Notes under the pieces: model-generated
Told to the model about the DNA's origin: nothing
Database searches by the model: none
The model's input: only the letters and a program-made list of their open reading frames with translations
From: UBA10649 sp963842725
Lineage (GTDB): Bacteria; Actinomycetota; Actinomycetes; S36-B12
Assembly: GCA_963842725.1 (NCBI GenBank)
Contig: CAWJHN010000003.1
Location: 310,001 to 374,000 of the forward strand
DNA length: 64,000 nt
Direction of reading: 5' to 3'
Program-made: the position numbers and the translations under genes
Shown: piece by piece, positions 52,300 through 61,016 of the stretch
Numbering within the stretch: the first letter of the stretch is position 1
How the letters are laid out: each line of letters starts with the position of its first letter

Positions 52300-53442
52300 T
52301 CAGCCGAGGGGCTCCGCCGCGCCGCTGACGTGGGAGCGCAGTGCGGCGGCGAAGACCCGGTGCGAGACGAGGGCCTCGTGCGGTGACGCCGTCGCGAAGC
52401 GATCGCCCAGCGCGCCTTCGCGCTCCGCGAGGTACGACGCCCACATCTGGAGCAGGGCGTCCGCGAAGCCGAACTCGAAGATGCCGCCCGACACCGTCGG
52501 CCAGGCCGAGACGTTTCCGGGCTGCACCTCCTCCCACACCTGCTCGCCGTCGCGGCGGGCGAATCGCTGGAGGACGGCAGGATGCCGCGTGCTGAAGCGG
52601 ACGCCACCGTCCATTCCGAGCGCCTCGAACGACCAGGTGTTCATCTGTCCCGGGGCGATCCGGCGCGTCTCCCACAGCATGGAGAACCGGCGGTCGCCGC
52701 TGGCGGGCGGAACCCGGCAGGCCAGGAGCGCGTTGTCCCAGGTGTCGCAGTCGACCGGCTCGCCTCCCGCACCAGGACGCGTGGTGACGACGTTGTCGAG
52801 CATGGCGTACACCGTCTCCGGCTCGAAGCCGAGTCGCAGGGGGACGTGCGCGACGTGCATGCCGAGATCGCCCATGACGCCGATCTCGCCGCATGTCTCT
52901 GCCCGACGCTTCCAGTTGATCGCCTTGGTCCGGTCGATGTCGGACGAGTGCGCGAACTGCGAGCGCACGTCGAGGACGTCGCCGAGTGCGCCGGACGCCG
53001 CGTACGCGAACGCCCGCTGCGCGCCCGGGAAGAACGGCATCTCGCTGGAGACGCGGACGAAGGACGTCGACGCGTCGACCGCGTCGACGATGCGCCCGGC
53101 GGCCGCGAGGTCGATGCCGAACGGCTTCTCGCCGAGGTAGTCGCGGCCCGCGTCGGCCGCCGCAACGAAGATCTCCTCGTGCAGGTTGTGCGGCACGGCC
53201 AGGTAGAGGACGTCGATGTCGGGTCGATCCACGAGCTCTCGCCAGTCGTCCGTGAGGACGTCGACCGATCCCAGCCGCCGGAACCAGTCGCGCGCTGCGG
53301 GGCTCGGGTCCGCGATGGCGACGATGGACGGCTGCGCCGGATGGTCGACCAGCTGCGACCAGCGTCCGCACACCCCGGCGAGCTCGCGGCCCATGAGACC
53401 GCCACCGACGACGCCGATGCGGACCGCCCGGGGCGCGGTCAT
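52300..53442 (-). CDS. Gfo/Idh/MocA family oxidoreductase
   Basis: 380 residues. N-terminal Rossmann fold with VRIGVVGGGLMGRELAG, the conserved EKPFGID motif (Lys of the EKP triad), and a C-terminal alpha/beta domain with GEIGVMGDLGMHVAHV. It oxidises or reduces a sugar or cyclitol with NAD(P). ATG 53442 overlaps the aldolase stop (ATGA). The partner genes suggest a sugar or inositol derivative. The substrate is not identifiable. Confidence 0.9.
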   Translation of the reverse strand: MTAPRAVRIGVVGGGLMGRELAGVCGRWSQLVDHPAQPSIVAIADPSPAARDWFRRLGSVDVLTDDWRELVDRPDIDVLYLAVPHNLHEEIFVAAADAGRDYLGEKPFGIDLAAAGRIVDAVDASTSFVRVSSEMPFFPGAQRAFAYAASGALGDVLDVRSQFAHSSDIDRTKAINWKRRAETCGEIGVMGDLGMHVAHVPLRLGFEPETVYAMLDNVVTTRPGAGGEPVDCDTWDNALLACRVPPASGDRRFSMLWETRRIAPGQMNTWSFEALGMDGGVRFSTRHPAVLQRFARRDGEQVWEEVQPGNVSAWPTVSGGIFEFGFADALLQMWASYLAEREGALGDRFATASPHEALVSHRVFAAALRSHVSGAAEPLG

Positions 53443-54278
53443 GCGCTGGCCAGGATCGCGCTCGCGGCCGAGGGGTCGGCGCCGTCATGGAGCATCGCCA
53501 TGAGCGCGCGGGTCATCCCGACCGGGTTCTCGTGCTGGATGATGTTGCGGCCGTACACGATTCCGGCTGCGCCCTGATCGAGAACCGCCTGGGTGCGCCG
53601 GAACAACTCGTCGTCAGCGACCCGCCCGCCGCCGCGTACGAGCACCGGGATGCCACCCGCGATGCGGATGACCTCGTGGTAGTCGGCGGGGTCGTCGGTG
53701 GGGTCGGCCTTGATGATGTCGGCACCCAGCTCGACCGCCTGCCGCACGAGCGGAAGGATCCGCTCGAGTCCCCCATCGGACGTGTAGCCGCCGGCGGCGG
53801 ACTCCTTCATGACGAGGGGCTCGACCATGAGCGGCATCCCGTAGCGCTCGCAGTCCCGCTTGGCGTCGAGAACAGCCCGGATGCACGACTCCCGCACGGT
53901 CGGGCGACCGGGCAGGTCGAAGAGGTTGACCACGACGCATGCGGCGTCGAGCCGGACGCCCGCGAGGGCCGGCTCGGGAACGGTCATGTTGAACATGTGG
54001 TCCGGCAGGGGTGATCCGTAGACGTTGGCTATGTCGGTCCGCAGCACCAGTGCCGGCCGCTCGCGTCCACCCCGGCCCTGAAGGAAGCGCGCCTGCCCGA
54101 CCGTGAGCTGGATCGCGTCCGGGGTCGCCTCGGCAAGGGTGCCCACCGCAGCGTCGAGGTCCTCGATCCCTGTCAGGAAGGCGGCTTCTCCGAAGAAGCC
54201 GTGATCGATGGCGATGTCGAGGCAGCGTCCGGAGTCGGCGTTGAACAGGCGGCGCATGCGGTAGTCGAGGTCGGACAT
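53439..54278 (-). CDS. class I aldolase, DeoC/LacD family
   Basis: 279-residue TIM barrel. It has DIAIDHGFFG near the start, the Schiff-base lysine in ADIIKADPTDDP (Lys190) and the phosphate-binding end strands VLVRGGGRV and GIVYGRNIIQ. ATG 54278 follows TTGGAG. An upstream in-frame GTG is less likely. It probably cleaves a phosphorylated keto-sugar made by the divergent kinase. Coupled to the Gfo/Idh/MocA gene. Confidence 0.85.
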   Translation of the reverse strand: MSDLDYRMRRLFNADSGRCLDIAIDHGFFGEAAFLTGIEDLDAAVGTLAEATPDAIQLTVGQARFLQGRGGRERPALVLRTDIANVYGSPLPDHMFNMTVPEPALAGVRLDAACVVVNLFDLPGRPTVRESCIRAVLDAKRDCERYGMPLMVEPLVMKESAAGGYTSDGGLERILPLVRQAVELGADIIKADPTDDPADYHEVIRIAGGIPVLVRGGGRVADDELFRRTQAVLDQGAAGIVYGRNIIQHENPVGMTRALMAMLHDGADPSAASAILASA

Positions 54279-54374
54279 GCTCACTCCAAGGTCGCGCTCG
54301 AGGTAGGCGGTAAGTAACGTAATCGCACAATGGCACCGGAGTCATGGTGGTGTCTTCCCGTTCGAGGAGGCTCG
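54279..54374. promoter_or_regulatory. divergent control region of the carbohydrate cluster
   Basis: 96 bp between the aldolase and the FGGY kinase genes. The segment around 54310-54325 is unusually AT-rich and carries three GTAA repeats (GGTAAGTAACGTAATC), which may be a -10 region and operator for both directions. No regulator gene is adjacent. Confidence 0.45.
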
Positions 54375-55718
54375 TTGCCGATCGAGGCCCTTGTCGGGGT
54401 GGACGTCGGAACCACGACGATCAAGGCGATTGCGGTCGGGCTGGACGGCGGCCTCCTGGGCACGTCGTCGCTTCCTACGCCCTGGCACCACAGTGGCCCG
54501 CACTCCGACATCGATCCCGTGCAGCTCGCGGCGGCGGCCATCAGGGCGTGCGAGCAGGCGGCCGACCGCGTCCCCGGGCGGGTGACCGTGCGGTCGATCG
54601 GTGTCACCGGGATCGCGGAGACCGGGATCCTGCTCGACTCGAACGGCCGGCCGTGCGCTCCGGCGCTGGCGTGGTTCGATCCGCGCGGCGACGCCGACGC
54701 GGTCCGGGCGGTGGTCACCCCGCGGGACTTCCAGCGGGCGACCGGACGCCGGCTCAACTCGAAGCCGTCGGTCGCCAAGATCGCCTGGCTGCGACAGCAC
54801 GTCCCCTCGGCGGCCGACGCGGTCCGGCATCTGTGCGTGGCGGAGTGGGTGGTGCGCGCCCTCGGGGGCGACGAGGTGTCGGAGGCGTCGCTGACCTCAC
54901 GGACCGGGCTCATGGAGCTGTCGACCCGCGCGCCGTGGCCGGTCGCCAGCTCGCTCGTCGGCGACCTGCTGCCGGCTCGGCGGGTCTGGGCCGGTGACCC
55001 GGCCGGCACGGCCCGAGGCGACATCCCCCCTGTCCTGCGCGACGCGGTGCTCACCGTTGCGGGTCTTGACCACCAGGCCGCTGTGCTGGCCTCCGGCGCC
55101 GCCCGCGCGGGTGCCCTGTTCGACTCGATGGGCACCGCCGAGGCCCTCATCCGCACCGTCGGTCGGCCGTTGTCGGCCGCGGAGATCGAGGATCTGACCG
55201 ACGCCGACATCGACGTCGACTGGTCCGTGCTGCCCGACCACCAGATCCTGCTGGCCGGTCGCCTCACCGGGCTGTCGCTGGAGCGCATCGCCGCCATGCT
55301 CGGCGCGATCGATCGCGACGCGCGCCGGAGGCTGGGGGATGAGGCCGTCGCCGTCCGTCGGGACGCCGCGGGTCCGCGGCTCGTCGACGTCGGCAACGAC
55401 AGCCTCGGGCTGGCCGGGATCACCGACGGCGTCAGCCCGGCTGCCGTCTGGCGCGCCGCGGTCGAGGACCTCACTCGGCTGGCCGGTACCGCCCTGGCGC
55501 GGATGGCCGCGGTCGCCGGACCGCATGATGTGGCCGTCCTTGCGGGCGGGTGGACCCGCAACCCCATGGTGGCCGTGGCCAAGAGGGAGCAGCTCGGCGA
55601 CTACCGGGTGAGCGACCTCGACGAGCCGGGAGCCCTGGGTGCGGCCTTCCTCGGAGGCGTCGCTGCGGGGATCCTCGCGCGACCGGGCGAGGATGGCGTC
55701 CTCGAGTGGGTCCGCTGA
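54375..55718 (+). CDS. FGGY-family carbohydrate kinase
   Basis: 447 residues with the actin-like ATPase fold: ALVGVDVGTTTIKAIAVGLDG at the start (phosphate-1 motif), VTGIAETGILLD, AWFDPRG, TVAGLDHQAAVLASG and the adenosine motif VAVLAGGWTRNPM. TTG 54375 is favoured because GAGGAGG is 4-5 nt upstream. It phosphorylates a sugar or polyol, and the substrate is unknown. Divergent from the aldolase/oxidoreductase pair. Confidence 0.88.
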   Translation: MPIEALVGVDVGTTTIKAIAVGLDGGLLGTSSLPTPWHHSGPHSDIDPVQLAAAAIRACEQAADRVPGRVTVRSIGVTGIAETGILLDSNGRPCAPALAWFDPRGDADAVRAVVTPRDFQRATGRRLNSKPSVAKIAWLRQHVPSAADAVRHLCVAEWVVRALGGDEVSEASLTSRTGLMELSTRAPWPVASSLVGDLLPARRVWAGDPAGTARGDIPPVLRDAVLTVAGLDHQAAVLASGAARAGALFDSMGTAEALIRTVGRPLSAAEIEDLTDADIDVDWSVLPDHQILLAGRLTGLSLERIAAMLGAIDRDARRRLGDEAVAVRRDAAGPRLVDVGNDSLGLAGITDGVSPAAVWRAAVEDLTRLAGTALARMAAVAGPHDVAVLAGGWTRNPMVAVAKREQLGDYRVSDLDEPGALGAAFLGGVAAGILARPGEDGVLEWVR

Positions 55719-55877
55719 CGGCTCGCTGTACGGCGTGGAGCGGGGCCGAGGGTCCGGCTGCCGTCGTGTCCTCCCGATTGGCATGACTCCCCGGCGGCCA
55801 GGCGCTTGAATGGCCGGACCTGCCCGGCGGCATCCGCCGAAGGCGGCCGCGCCCGCGACCGAACCGAAGGAGAACCC
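55719..55877 (+). other. 159-bp gap before the aminotransferase gene
   Basis: No reading frame with a ribosome-binding site is seen. A GC-rich imperfect inverted repeat (CGGCGGCATCCGCCG, about 55827-55841) lies shortly before the aminotransferase. A separate promoter here is possible, but no clear -10/-35 stands out. Confidence 0.3.
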
Positions 55878-57239
55878 GTGGCACCCATCGATCGACAGCG
55901 CCTCGCCGACCTGCTCGACCGGGAGCGGACTGAGCACCTGCGCCGGACTCCGGGCTCACGTGCCGCCTTCGAGGCGGCGGACCACCTGTTCGGCCGCGTG
56001 CCGATGACGTGGATGAACAAGTGGTCGGGGGGCTACCCCCTGTACCTCGCTACCGCGCACGGGAACCGCGTGACCGACGTCGACGGCCATGAGTACGTGG
56101 ACTTCGCCCTCGGCGACACCGCCGCGATGGCCGGGCACTCTCCGGCCGCCACGACCGCCGCCGTCCAGGAGCGGATCGGCGTGCTCGGCGGCATCACGAC
56201 GATGATGCCCAGCCTGGACGCCGAGTGGGTCGCGGCGGACCTGGCCGGGCGCTTCGGCATGCCGCTGTGGTCGTTCAGCCTGACGGCCACGGATGCGAAC
56301 CGCTGGGCGCTGCGGATCGCCCGTATGGTGACCGGTCGGCCCATGGTGATGGCGTTCTCGTACTGCTACCACGGGTCCGTCGACGAGACGTTCGTGATCG
56401 CCGGACCGGACGGGGAGACGCTGCCACGCGGCGGAAACGTGGGCCCGGCCGCCCCGGTGAGCCAGACGACGAGGGTCGCCGAGTTCAACGACCTCGCCTC
56501 CGTGGAGGCCGGGCTCGCCCACGGCGATGTCGCGGTCCTCATCATGGAGCCGGCGCTGACCAACATCGGCATCGTGCTTCCCGAGCCGGGCTTCCTCGAC
56601 GCCGTACGCGACCTGTGCACGACGTACGGCACCCTCCTGCTGATCGACGAGACGCACACCATCTCGGCGGGTCCGGGAGGGTGCACCAGGGCCTGGGGAC
56701 TGCGACCCGACATCTTCGTGATCGGCAAGAGCATCGGCGGCGGGATCCCGACGGGGGCGTACGGGATCACCGAGGCGGTAGCCGAGGCCGTCCGCTCGCA
56801 CGCGACGGCCGACCTTGTCGACGTCGGCGGAGTCGGTGGGACGCTGGCCGGCAACGTCCTCTCGACGGCGGCGATGCGCGCCACCTTGGGCGACGTGCTC
56901 ACGGATGCTGCCTTCGAGCACATGATCGCCCTGGCGACCCGGTTCCGTGAGGGCGTGCAGTCCACTCTCGACCGCCTCGACGTGCCGTGGTCGATCGCGC
57001 AGCTCGGGGCGCGGGCCGAGTACCGGTTCACCCGCCCGGCGCCGCGCAACGGCACCGAGTCGGCCGCGGCCCACGACGACGACCTGGAGGAGTACCTCCA
57101 CCTGTTCATGTCCAACCGCGGGGTCCTCCTGACGCCGTTCCACAACATGGCCCTGATGTGCCCGGCCACGGCGGCGACCGACGTGGACCTGCACACGATG
57201 CTCTTCGCCGAAGCGGTCGCCGGGCTGATGCCCGCGTGA
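55878..57239 (+). CDS. class III PLP aminotransferase
   Basis: 453 residues, fold-type I. It has the PLP-binding Asp in LLLIDETHTIS (about 257) and the Schiff-base Lys in VIGKSIGGGIP (about 284). N-terminal AHGNRVTDVDGHEYVDFALGD is typical of the glutamate-1-semialdehyde aminomutase/omega-transaminase branch. GTG 55878 follows GAAGGAG. It is coupled by GTGA overlap to the SDR gene and probably transaminates an amino-sugar or amino-polyol in this cluster (inference). Confidence 0.87.
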   Translation: MAPIDRQRLADLLDRERTEHLRRTPGSRAAFEAADHLFGRVPMTWMNKWSGGYPLYLATAHGNRVTDVDGHEYVDFALGDTAAMAGHSPAATTAAVQERIGVLGGITTMMPSLDAEWVAADLAGRFGMPLWSFSLTATDANRWALRIARMVTGRPMVMAFSYCYHGSVDETFVIAGPDGETLPRGGNVGPAAPVSQTTRVAEFNDLASVEAGLAHGDVAVLIMEPALTNIGIVLPEPGFLDAVRDLCTTYGTLLLIDETHTISAGPGGCTRAWGLRPDIFVIGKSIGGGIPTGAYGITEAVAEAVRSHATADLVDVGGVGGTLAGNVLSTAAMRATLGDVLTDAAFEHMIALATRFREGVQSTLDRLDVPWSIAQLGARAEYRFTRPAPRNGTESAAAHDDDLEEYLHLFMSNRGVLLTPFHNMALMCPATAATDVDLHTMLFAEAVAGLMPA

Positions 57240-58017
57240 TCCCGGCGCCGTTCGACCTCACCGGCCGGGTCGCCCTGGTCACGGGCGCGGGATCGCCGTC
57301 CGGCATCGGAATGGCCTCGGCCCGCCTGCTCGCCGAGCTGGGCGCCCGCATCGCGATCGCGTCCACGACGGACCGCATCCATGAGCGGGTCGCCGAGCTG
57401 CGCGCCGCGGGGCACCACGCCTCCGGGCATATCGCCGACCTCACCGACGAGAAGCAGGTGTCCGCGCTGATGGGCGACGTGATCGCGGCACACGGGTCGC
57501 TCGGGATCGTCGTCAACAACGCAGGGATGGTGAGCCTGGGTCGAGTACCGAGTCCGGCAGCCTGCTCGGCATGGACGTCTCGACCTGGCGGACCGGCCTG
57601 AGCCGCAACCTCGACACGGCCTTCCTCGTCGCACGCGCCGCGCTCCCGCACCTGCTCGCGGCCGGCTGGGGGCGGCTGGTGAACGTCACGAGTGTCACCG
57701 GACCGGTCATGGCGATGCGGGACGAGCCCGCGTACGCGGCCGCCAAGGCCGCGATGGTCGGACTCGCGCGCTCGATCGCCGTCGACTTCGCCGGGCAGGG
57801 CGTCACCGCCAATGCCGTGGCGCCGGGGTGGATCGCCACCGGCTCGCAGACCCCGCACGAGCACGAGCAGGGGCTGCGCACGCCGGTGGGCCGCAGCGCG
57901 GACCCCGTCGAGGTGGCCAGCGCCATCGCCTGGCTGTGCACGCCGGGAGCCGGCTACGTCACCGGTCAGTGCCTGGTGGTGGACGGCGGCAACTCGATCG
58001 CCGAGGAACGCGCCTGA
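57236..58017 (+). pseudogene. short-chain dehydrogenase/reductase, frameshifted
   Basis: About 260 codons. It has the NAD(P) motif TGAGSPSGIG, IVVNNAG, the catalytic Ser/Tyr/Lys with YAAAKAAMVGLARSIAVDFAG, and the C-terminal GQCLVVDGGNSI. The frame breaks near 57540. Restoring one base joins GMVSLG to SSTESGSLLGMDVSTW, and the 782-nt length is 3n+2. GTG 57236 overlaps the aminotransferase stop. Likely oxidises or reduces a hydroxyl in the same pathway. Confidence 0.83.
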
Positions 58018-58036
58018 CGTGACCCCCGCAGAGTCG

Positions 58037-58089
58037 AGTGCCCGGCCGTAGGCCTCCGGTCGCGACCGGAGGCGCTACGGCCGGGCACT
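58037..58089. terminator. 25-bp hairpin terminator (bidirectional)
   Basis: 58037-58051 pairs perfectly with 58075-58089 (15 bp), followed inwards by a 10-bp perfect stem (58052-58061 with 58064-58073) with a GC tip and one bulged G. It separates the SDR gene from the convergent glycosidase gene. Confidence 0.87.
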
Positions 58090-58107
58090 GGCCCGCTCGG
58101 GGGTTGA

Positions 58108-59373
58108 TCAGGGCTTCAGCTGAACGGGGCCGGAGACTCGGATCCGCTTGCCGGTCACCGGTGCGCACTTGCCGTCCAGGGTGCAGACCTGCTTGTACGC
58201 GGACTTCACGCGGAAGCTCTTGGTCCCGAACTGCGCCCACACGACCTGGCTCCTGACACCGTCCTTGGTGAACGTGCAGGTGACCTTGGCGGTGCCGAGG
58301 CAGCGATTGAACGTCGCCCCGACGATCCAGTCCTGCAGGGTCTTCAGCGCGGTGGCGGCGGGGCTCCCGCTGTTCATCTGGATGCCGACGAGATCGAGGT
58401 CGGGACCCCACGAGTACCAGTAGACCCGGCTGATGCCCAGGCGCAGGGCGTCGAGGTAGGTGCGGGCGGCCCATTCGCCGGCGCGCGTTCCGTTGATGTC
58501 CTGGTCGGGGTTGGTCGGGCCGGGGCCGGCCAGGCCGAAGTTGTTCTCGGTGTCCCATAGGGGCTTTGCCGGCGCTCCCGCGGCGGCGAGGGTGTTGAGC
58601 CACAGGCGAGCCAGCTTTGCGCGGTCGACCGGGGTGCCCAGCGACGCCGGGTAGGTATGGGCGGACCACACGTCGACCGGCCAGCCGCGCGCTCCGAGCT
58701 CGCGCAGGAACGCGGGGTAGAACTTGTTGAAGGGGCCGCCGAGCCGGGTGCCGGTGCTGGGTGCCACGACGGTCGCGCTCGGGTCGACGCTCTTGATGAT
58801 GTCGTAGGCCCGCTTCGTCAGCTCGGCCATCTCCTTGGCGCTGCCCGTCGAGAACGTCGTCAGGTTGGCCTCGTTCCAGGGCTGGTAGGCCGTGATCCGG
58901 CCCTTGTACCGGGTGACGACCTGGCGGACCCAGTCGTCCCAGTCGGCGAGGTTCTTCGGCATCCCGGCGGCGCCCGGAAGGACCCCGGCCAGCCCGCCGG
59001 AGGACGGATCGTCGGAGGCCCAGGCGGGCGTGCCGGCGAGGACCATGAGGATGTCGTTGGAGCCGTTGCGCTTGGCGGTGTCGACGGCGGCATCGAGCTT
59101 GGCCCAGTTGAACACGCCCTGGGCGGTCTCCACGGAGGACCAGGTGGTCTGGTTGTCCCAGAGCCGGACGGAGCCGATCGGGATGGTCGGCCAGACGCCG
59201 TCCTGCAGGTTGAAGACGTGCATTCCGAAGAGCGAACGGTCGATCACGGTGCCCCGCAGCGAGGCCTTCGGCTCCTGTGCGGGAGCGGCCTGCGCGGTGG
59301 AGACGGTCAGTAGGGAGGCCACGACGGCACTCGTGGCGAGGACTGAGACGAGGATCGAGGGGGTTCGGCGCAT
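58108..59373 (-). CDS. exported clan-A glycoside hydrolase (GH39/GH5-like)
   Basis: 421 residues. Sec signal peptide (1 to about 30) followed by a TIM-barrel region. The acid/base Glu168 is in YQPWNEAN, and the likely nucleophile Glu276 is in LWDTENNFG. A C-terminal beta domain has cysteine pairs (CLGTAKVTC, CTLDGKC). This spacing is as in clan GH-A enzymes such as GH39 xylosidases/iduronidases. Substrate unknown. It has no transporter beside it. Confidence 0.8.
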   Translation of the reverse strand: MRRTPSILVSVLATSAVVASLLTVSTAQAAPAQEPKASLRGTVIDRSLFGMHVFNLQDGVWPTIPIGSVRLWDNQTTWSSVETAQGVFNWAKLDAAVDTAKRNGSNDILMVLAGTPAWASDDPSSGGLAGVLPGAAGMPKNLADWDDWVRQVVTRYKGRITAYQPWNEANLTTFSTGSAKEMAELTKRAYDIIKSVDPSATVVAPSTGTRLGGPFNKFYPAFLRELGARGWPVDVWSAHTYPASLGTPVDRAKLARLWLNTLAAAGAPAKPLWDTENNFGLAGPGPTNPDQDINGTRAGEWAARTYLDALRLGISRVYWYSWGPDLDLVGIQMNSGSPAATALKTLQDWIVGATFNRCLGTAKVTCTFTKDGVRSQVVWAQFGTKSFRVKSAYKQVCTLDGKCAPVTGKRIRVSGPVQLKP

Positions 59374-59448
59374 TGCTCCATGCTGCCATGCGCCCCCTGC
59401 GCGCCGGAAAACCGGTCTTAGGGGCGAGAGGTAAATTCGAGGTGTGAT

Positions 59449-60972
59449 CTAGCGCTTGCGGGCGACGGCGACGACCGTGACGTCGTCGCGTCGCCAGTCG
59501 GCGGCGCGGTGCCGCACCTGAGCCAGCAGCCGGGAGATCAGCTCGTTCGGGTTCTCGCGAACGGGGGCGTCCAGCCCGCGGATGAACTGCGACACCTTCG
59601 AGGACTCCAGTTCGTCTCCGTCTGCGTTGCGCGACTCCACGAGACCGTCGGTGAACGCCACGATGACGTCGCCCGCCGCGAAACCGCGACTCTGTGTCGT
59701 CCATTCGCCACCGAGGGACGAGATCAGCGGACCGGTCGGCTCGCACAGCGAGGCCTCCTTGTCCCGCGTGACGATGATCGCCGGGTGATGTCCGGCGTTG
59801 CACCACTGCACCGTCCCGGAAGCGGGGTCGAGCACGACGATGATCCCGGTGACGAAGTGCTGGTCGTCGGCACACGAGGTCGCGGCCATCGACACGACCT
59901 GGTCGGGCGCCATCCCCACCTGCAGCCCGGAGCGCAGGATCGAGCGCACGCGCAGGGCCGTGACGCTCGCCTCGGGCCCGTGGCCGGACACGTCCGCGAC
60001 GACCACCGCGACGCTGCCGTCGGGGCGCGGGACCGGATCCCACCAGTCGCCCGCGACGACGCCCTCGGCCGACTGGCTGGTGCCGGCGACGTCGAACCCG
60101 TCGACGTGCACGGCGCTGTGGGCGGCGAGCTCGGCCTGCATAGCGGCCACGAGCGGGGCGTCCTGCGCGAGGCCCTCCTTGGCGGCCCGCGTCTCGTCGA
60201 TCTCACGGACGAGGCCACGACGCAGCCGCTCCGCGTCGCCGGCGACGGCCCTGAGCTCCGGCGGGCCGACCTCGTGGATGGGCGCCTCGTGACCCTCGGT
60301 CTGGGCCGCCCGCTGCAGGTCGTCGCGAACGCGGATGAGCGGTGCGAGGACCCACCCCTGCAGGCCGGAGAACAGGGCGAAGAGGGCCAGGACCACGAGG
60401 ATGCCGACGACCAGGAGCGTGCCGCCGAGGAGGCGCACGAAGGAGTTGACCGCCTCCGTCGCGATGTCACGGGCCTCATTGACCTGGCGGCTCAGATCGC
60501 TGGAGGCGAGCGTCATCGCGTCGTAGGCGGCCCACGCCGCCTCCGTGTTGGTCTCCTTCATCGCCCGGGTGCGCTTGCCGGCCTCCATCAGCGCGATCGT
60601 CGGGGCGGCGTCCGTCTTGACCCAGGTCCGCTGGCTGGCCTTGACCTCGCCGAGGAGCGTGGTGAGCTCCTCGTCGTCGGCGAGCATCGGCCCGAGTTCC
60701 TCGATGAGGGTGGTGGCCCGGCCCATCTCCTGTCGGTACTCGTCGAGGGACGCGTCTCGATTGAGCATGACGTAGTCGGCAAGTGCCCCGCTCGCGTTCG
60801 CCTGACTGAGGGTGAGCGATGCGCTGGCATCCGCGGCCGGCGACAGGGCATCCTCCACGGCCGCCCCCACGGCGGCGGTGAGGGCGTACTGCGCCGTCAG
60901 GACCAGGGCGATCAGGACCAGCAGAACGACCGCGACGCCGGAGGCGATGAGGGCTCGCATCCGCAGGGTCAC
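59449..60972 (-). CDS. membrane sensor with SpoIIE-type (PP2C) phosphatase domain
   Basis: 507 residues. First membrane helix at about 8-30, an extracellular helical sensor (about 31-190), a second helix (LLGGTLLVVGILVVLALFALF), a HAMP-like linker and a C-terminal SpoIIE/RsbU-type phosphatase (about 305-505) with VVVADVSGHGPEASVTALRV and DVIVAFTDGLVESRNADGD. It probably dephosphorylates an anti-sigma antagonist, but none is adjacent. GTG 60972 has TAGCCT 7 nt upstream. Confidence 0.88.
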   Translation of the reverse strand: MTLRMRALIASGVAVVLLVLIALVLTAQYALTAAVGAAVEDALSPAADASASLTLSQANASGALADYVMLNRDASLDEYRQEMGRATTLIEELGPMLADDEELTTLLGEVKASQRTWVKTDAAPTIALMEAGKRTRAMKETNTEAAWAAYDAMTLASSDLSRQVNEARDIATEAVNSFVRLLGGTLLVVGILVVLALFALFSGLQGWVLAPLIRVRDDLQRAAQTEGHEAPIHEVGPPELRAVAGDAERLRRGLVREIDETRAAKEGLAQDAPLVAAMQAELAAHSAVHVDGFDVAGTSQSAEGVVAGDWWDPVPRPDGSVAVVVADVSGHGPEASVTALRVRSILRSGLQVGMAPDQVVSMAATSCADDQHFVTGIIVVLDPASGTVQWCNAGHHPAIIVTRDKEASLCEPTGPLISSLGGEWTTQSRGFAAGDVIVAFTDGLVESRNADGDELESSKVSQFIRGLDAPVRENPNELISRLLAQVRHRAADWRRDDVTVVAVARKR

Positions 60973-60979
60973 ACCGCGC

Positions 60980-60985
60980 AGGCTA
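60980..60985 (-). promoter_or_regulatory. -10 element of leaderless PP2C promoter
   Basis: TAGCCT on the minus strand lies 7 nt before GTG 60972. It shares a 44-bp divergent gap with the hisC-like promoter. Confidence 0.6.
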
Positions 60986-61003
60986 ATGCGAAACGCCGCC
61001 CCT

Positions 61004-61009
61004 TAGGCT
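61004..61009 (+). promoter_or_regulatory. -10 element of leaderless hisC-like promoter
   Basis: TAGGCT ends 7 nt before GTG 61017, with no Shine-Dalgarno sequence. Confidence 0.6.
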
Positions 61010-61016
61010 CGGCTTC

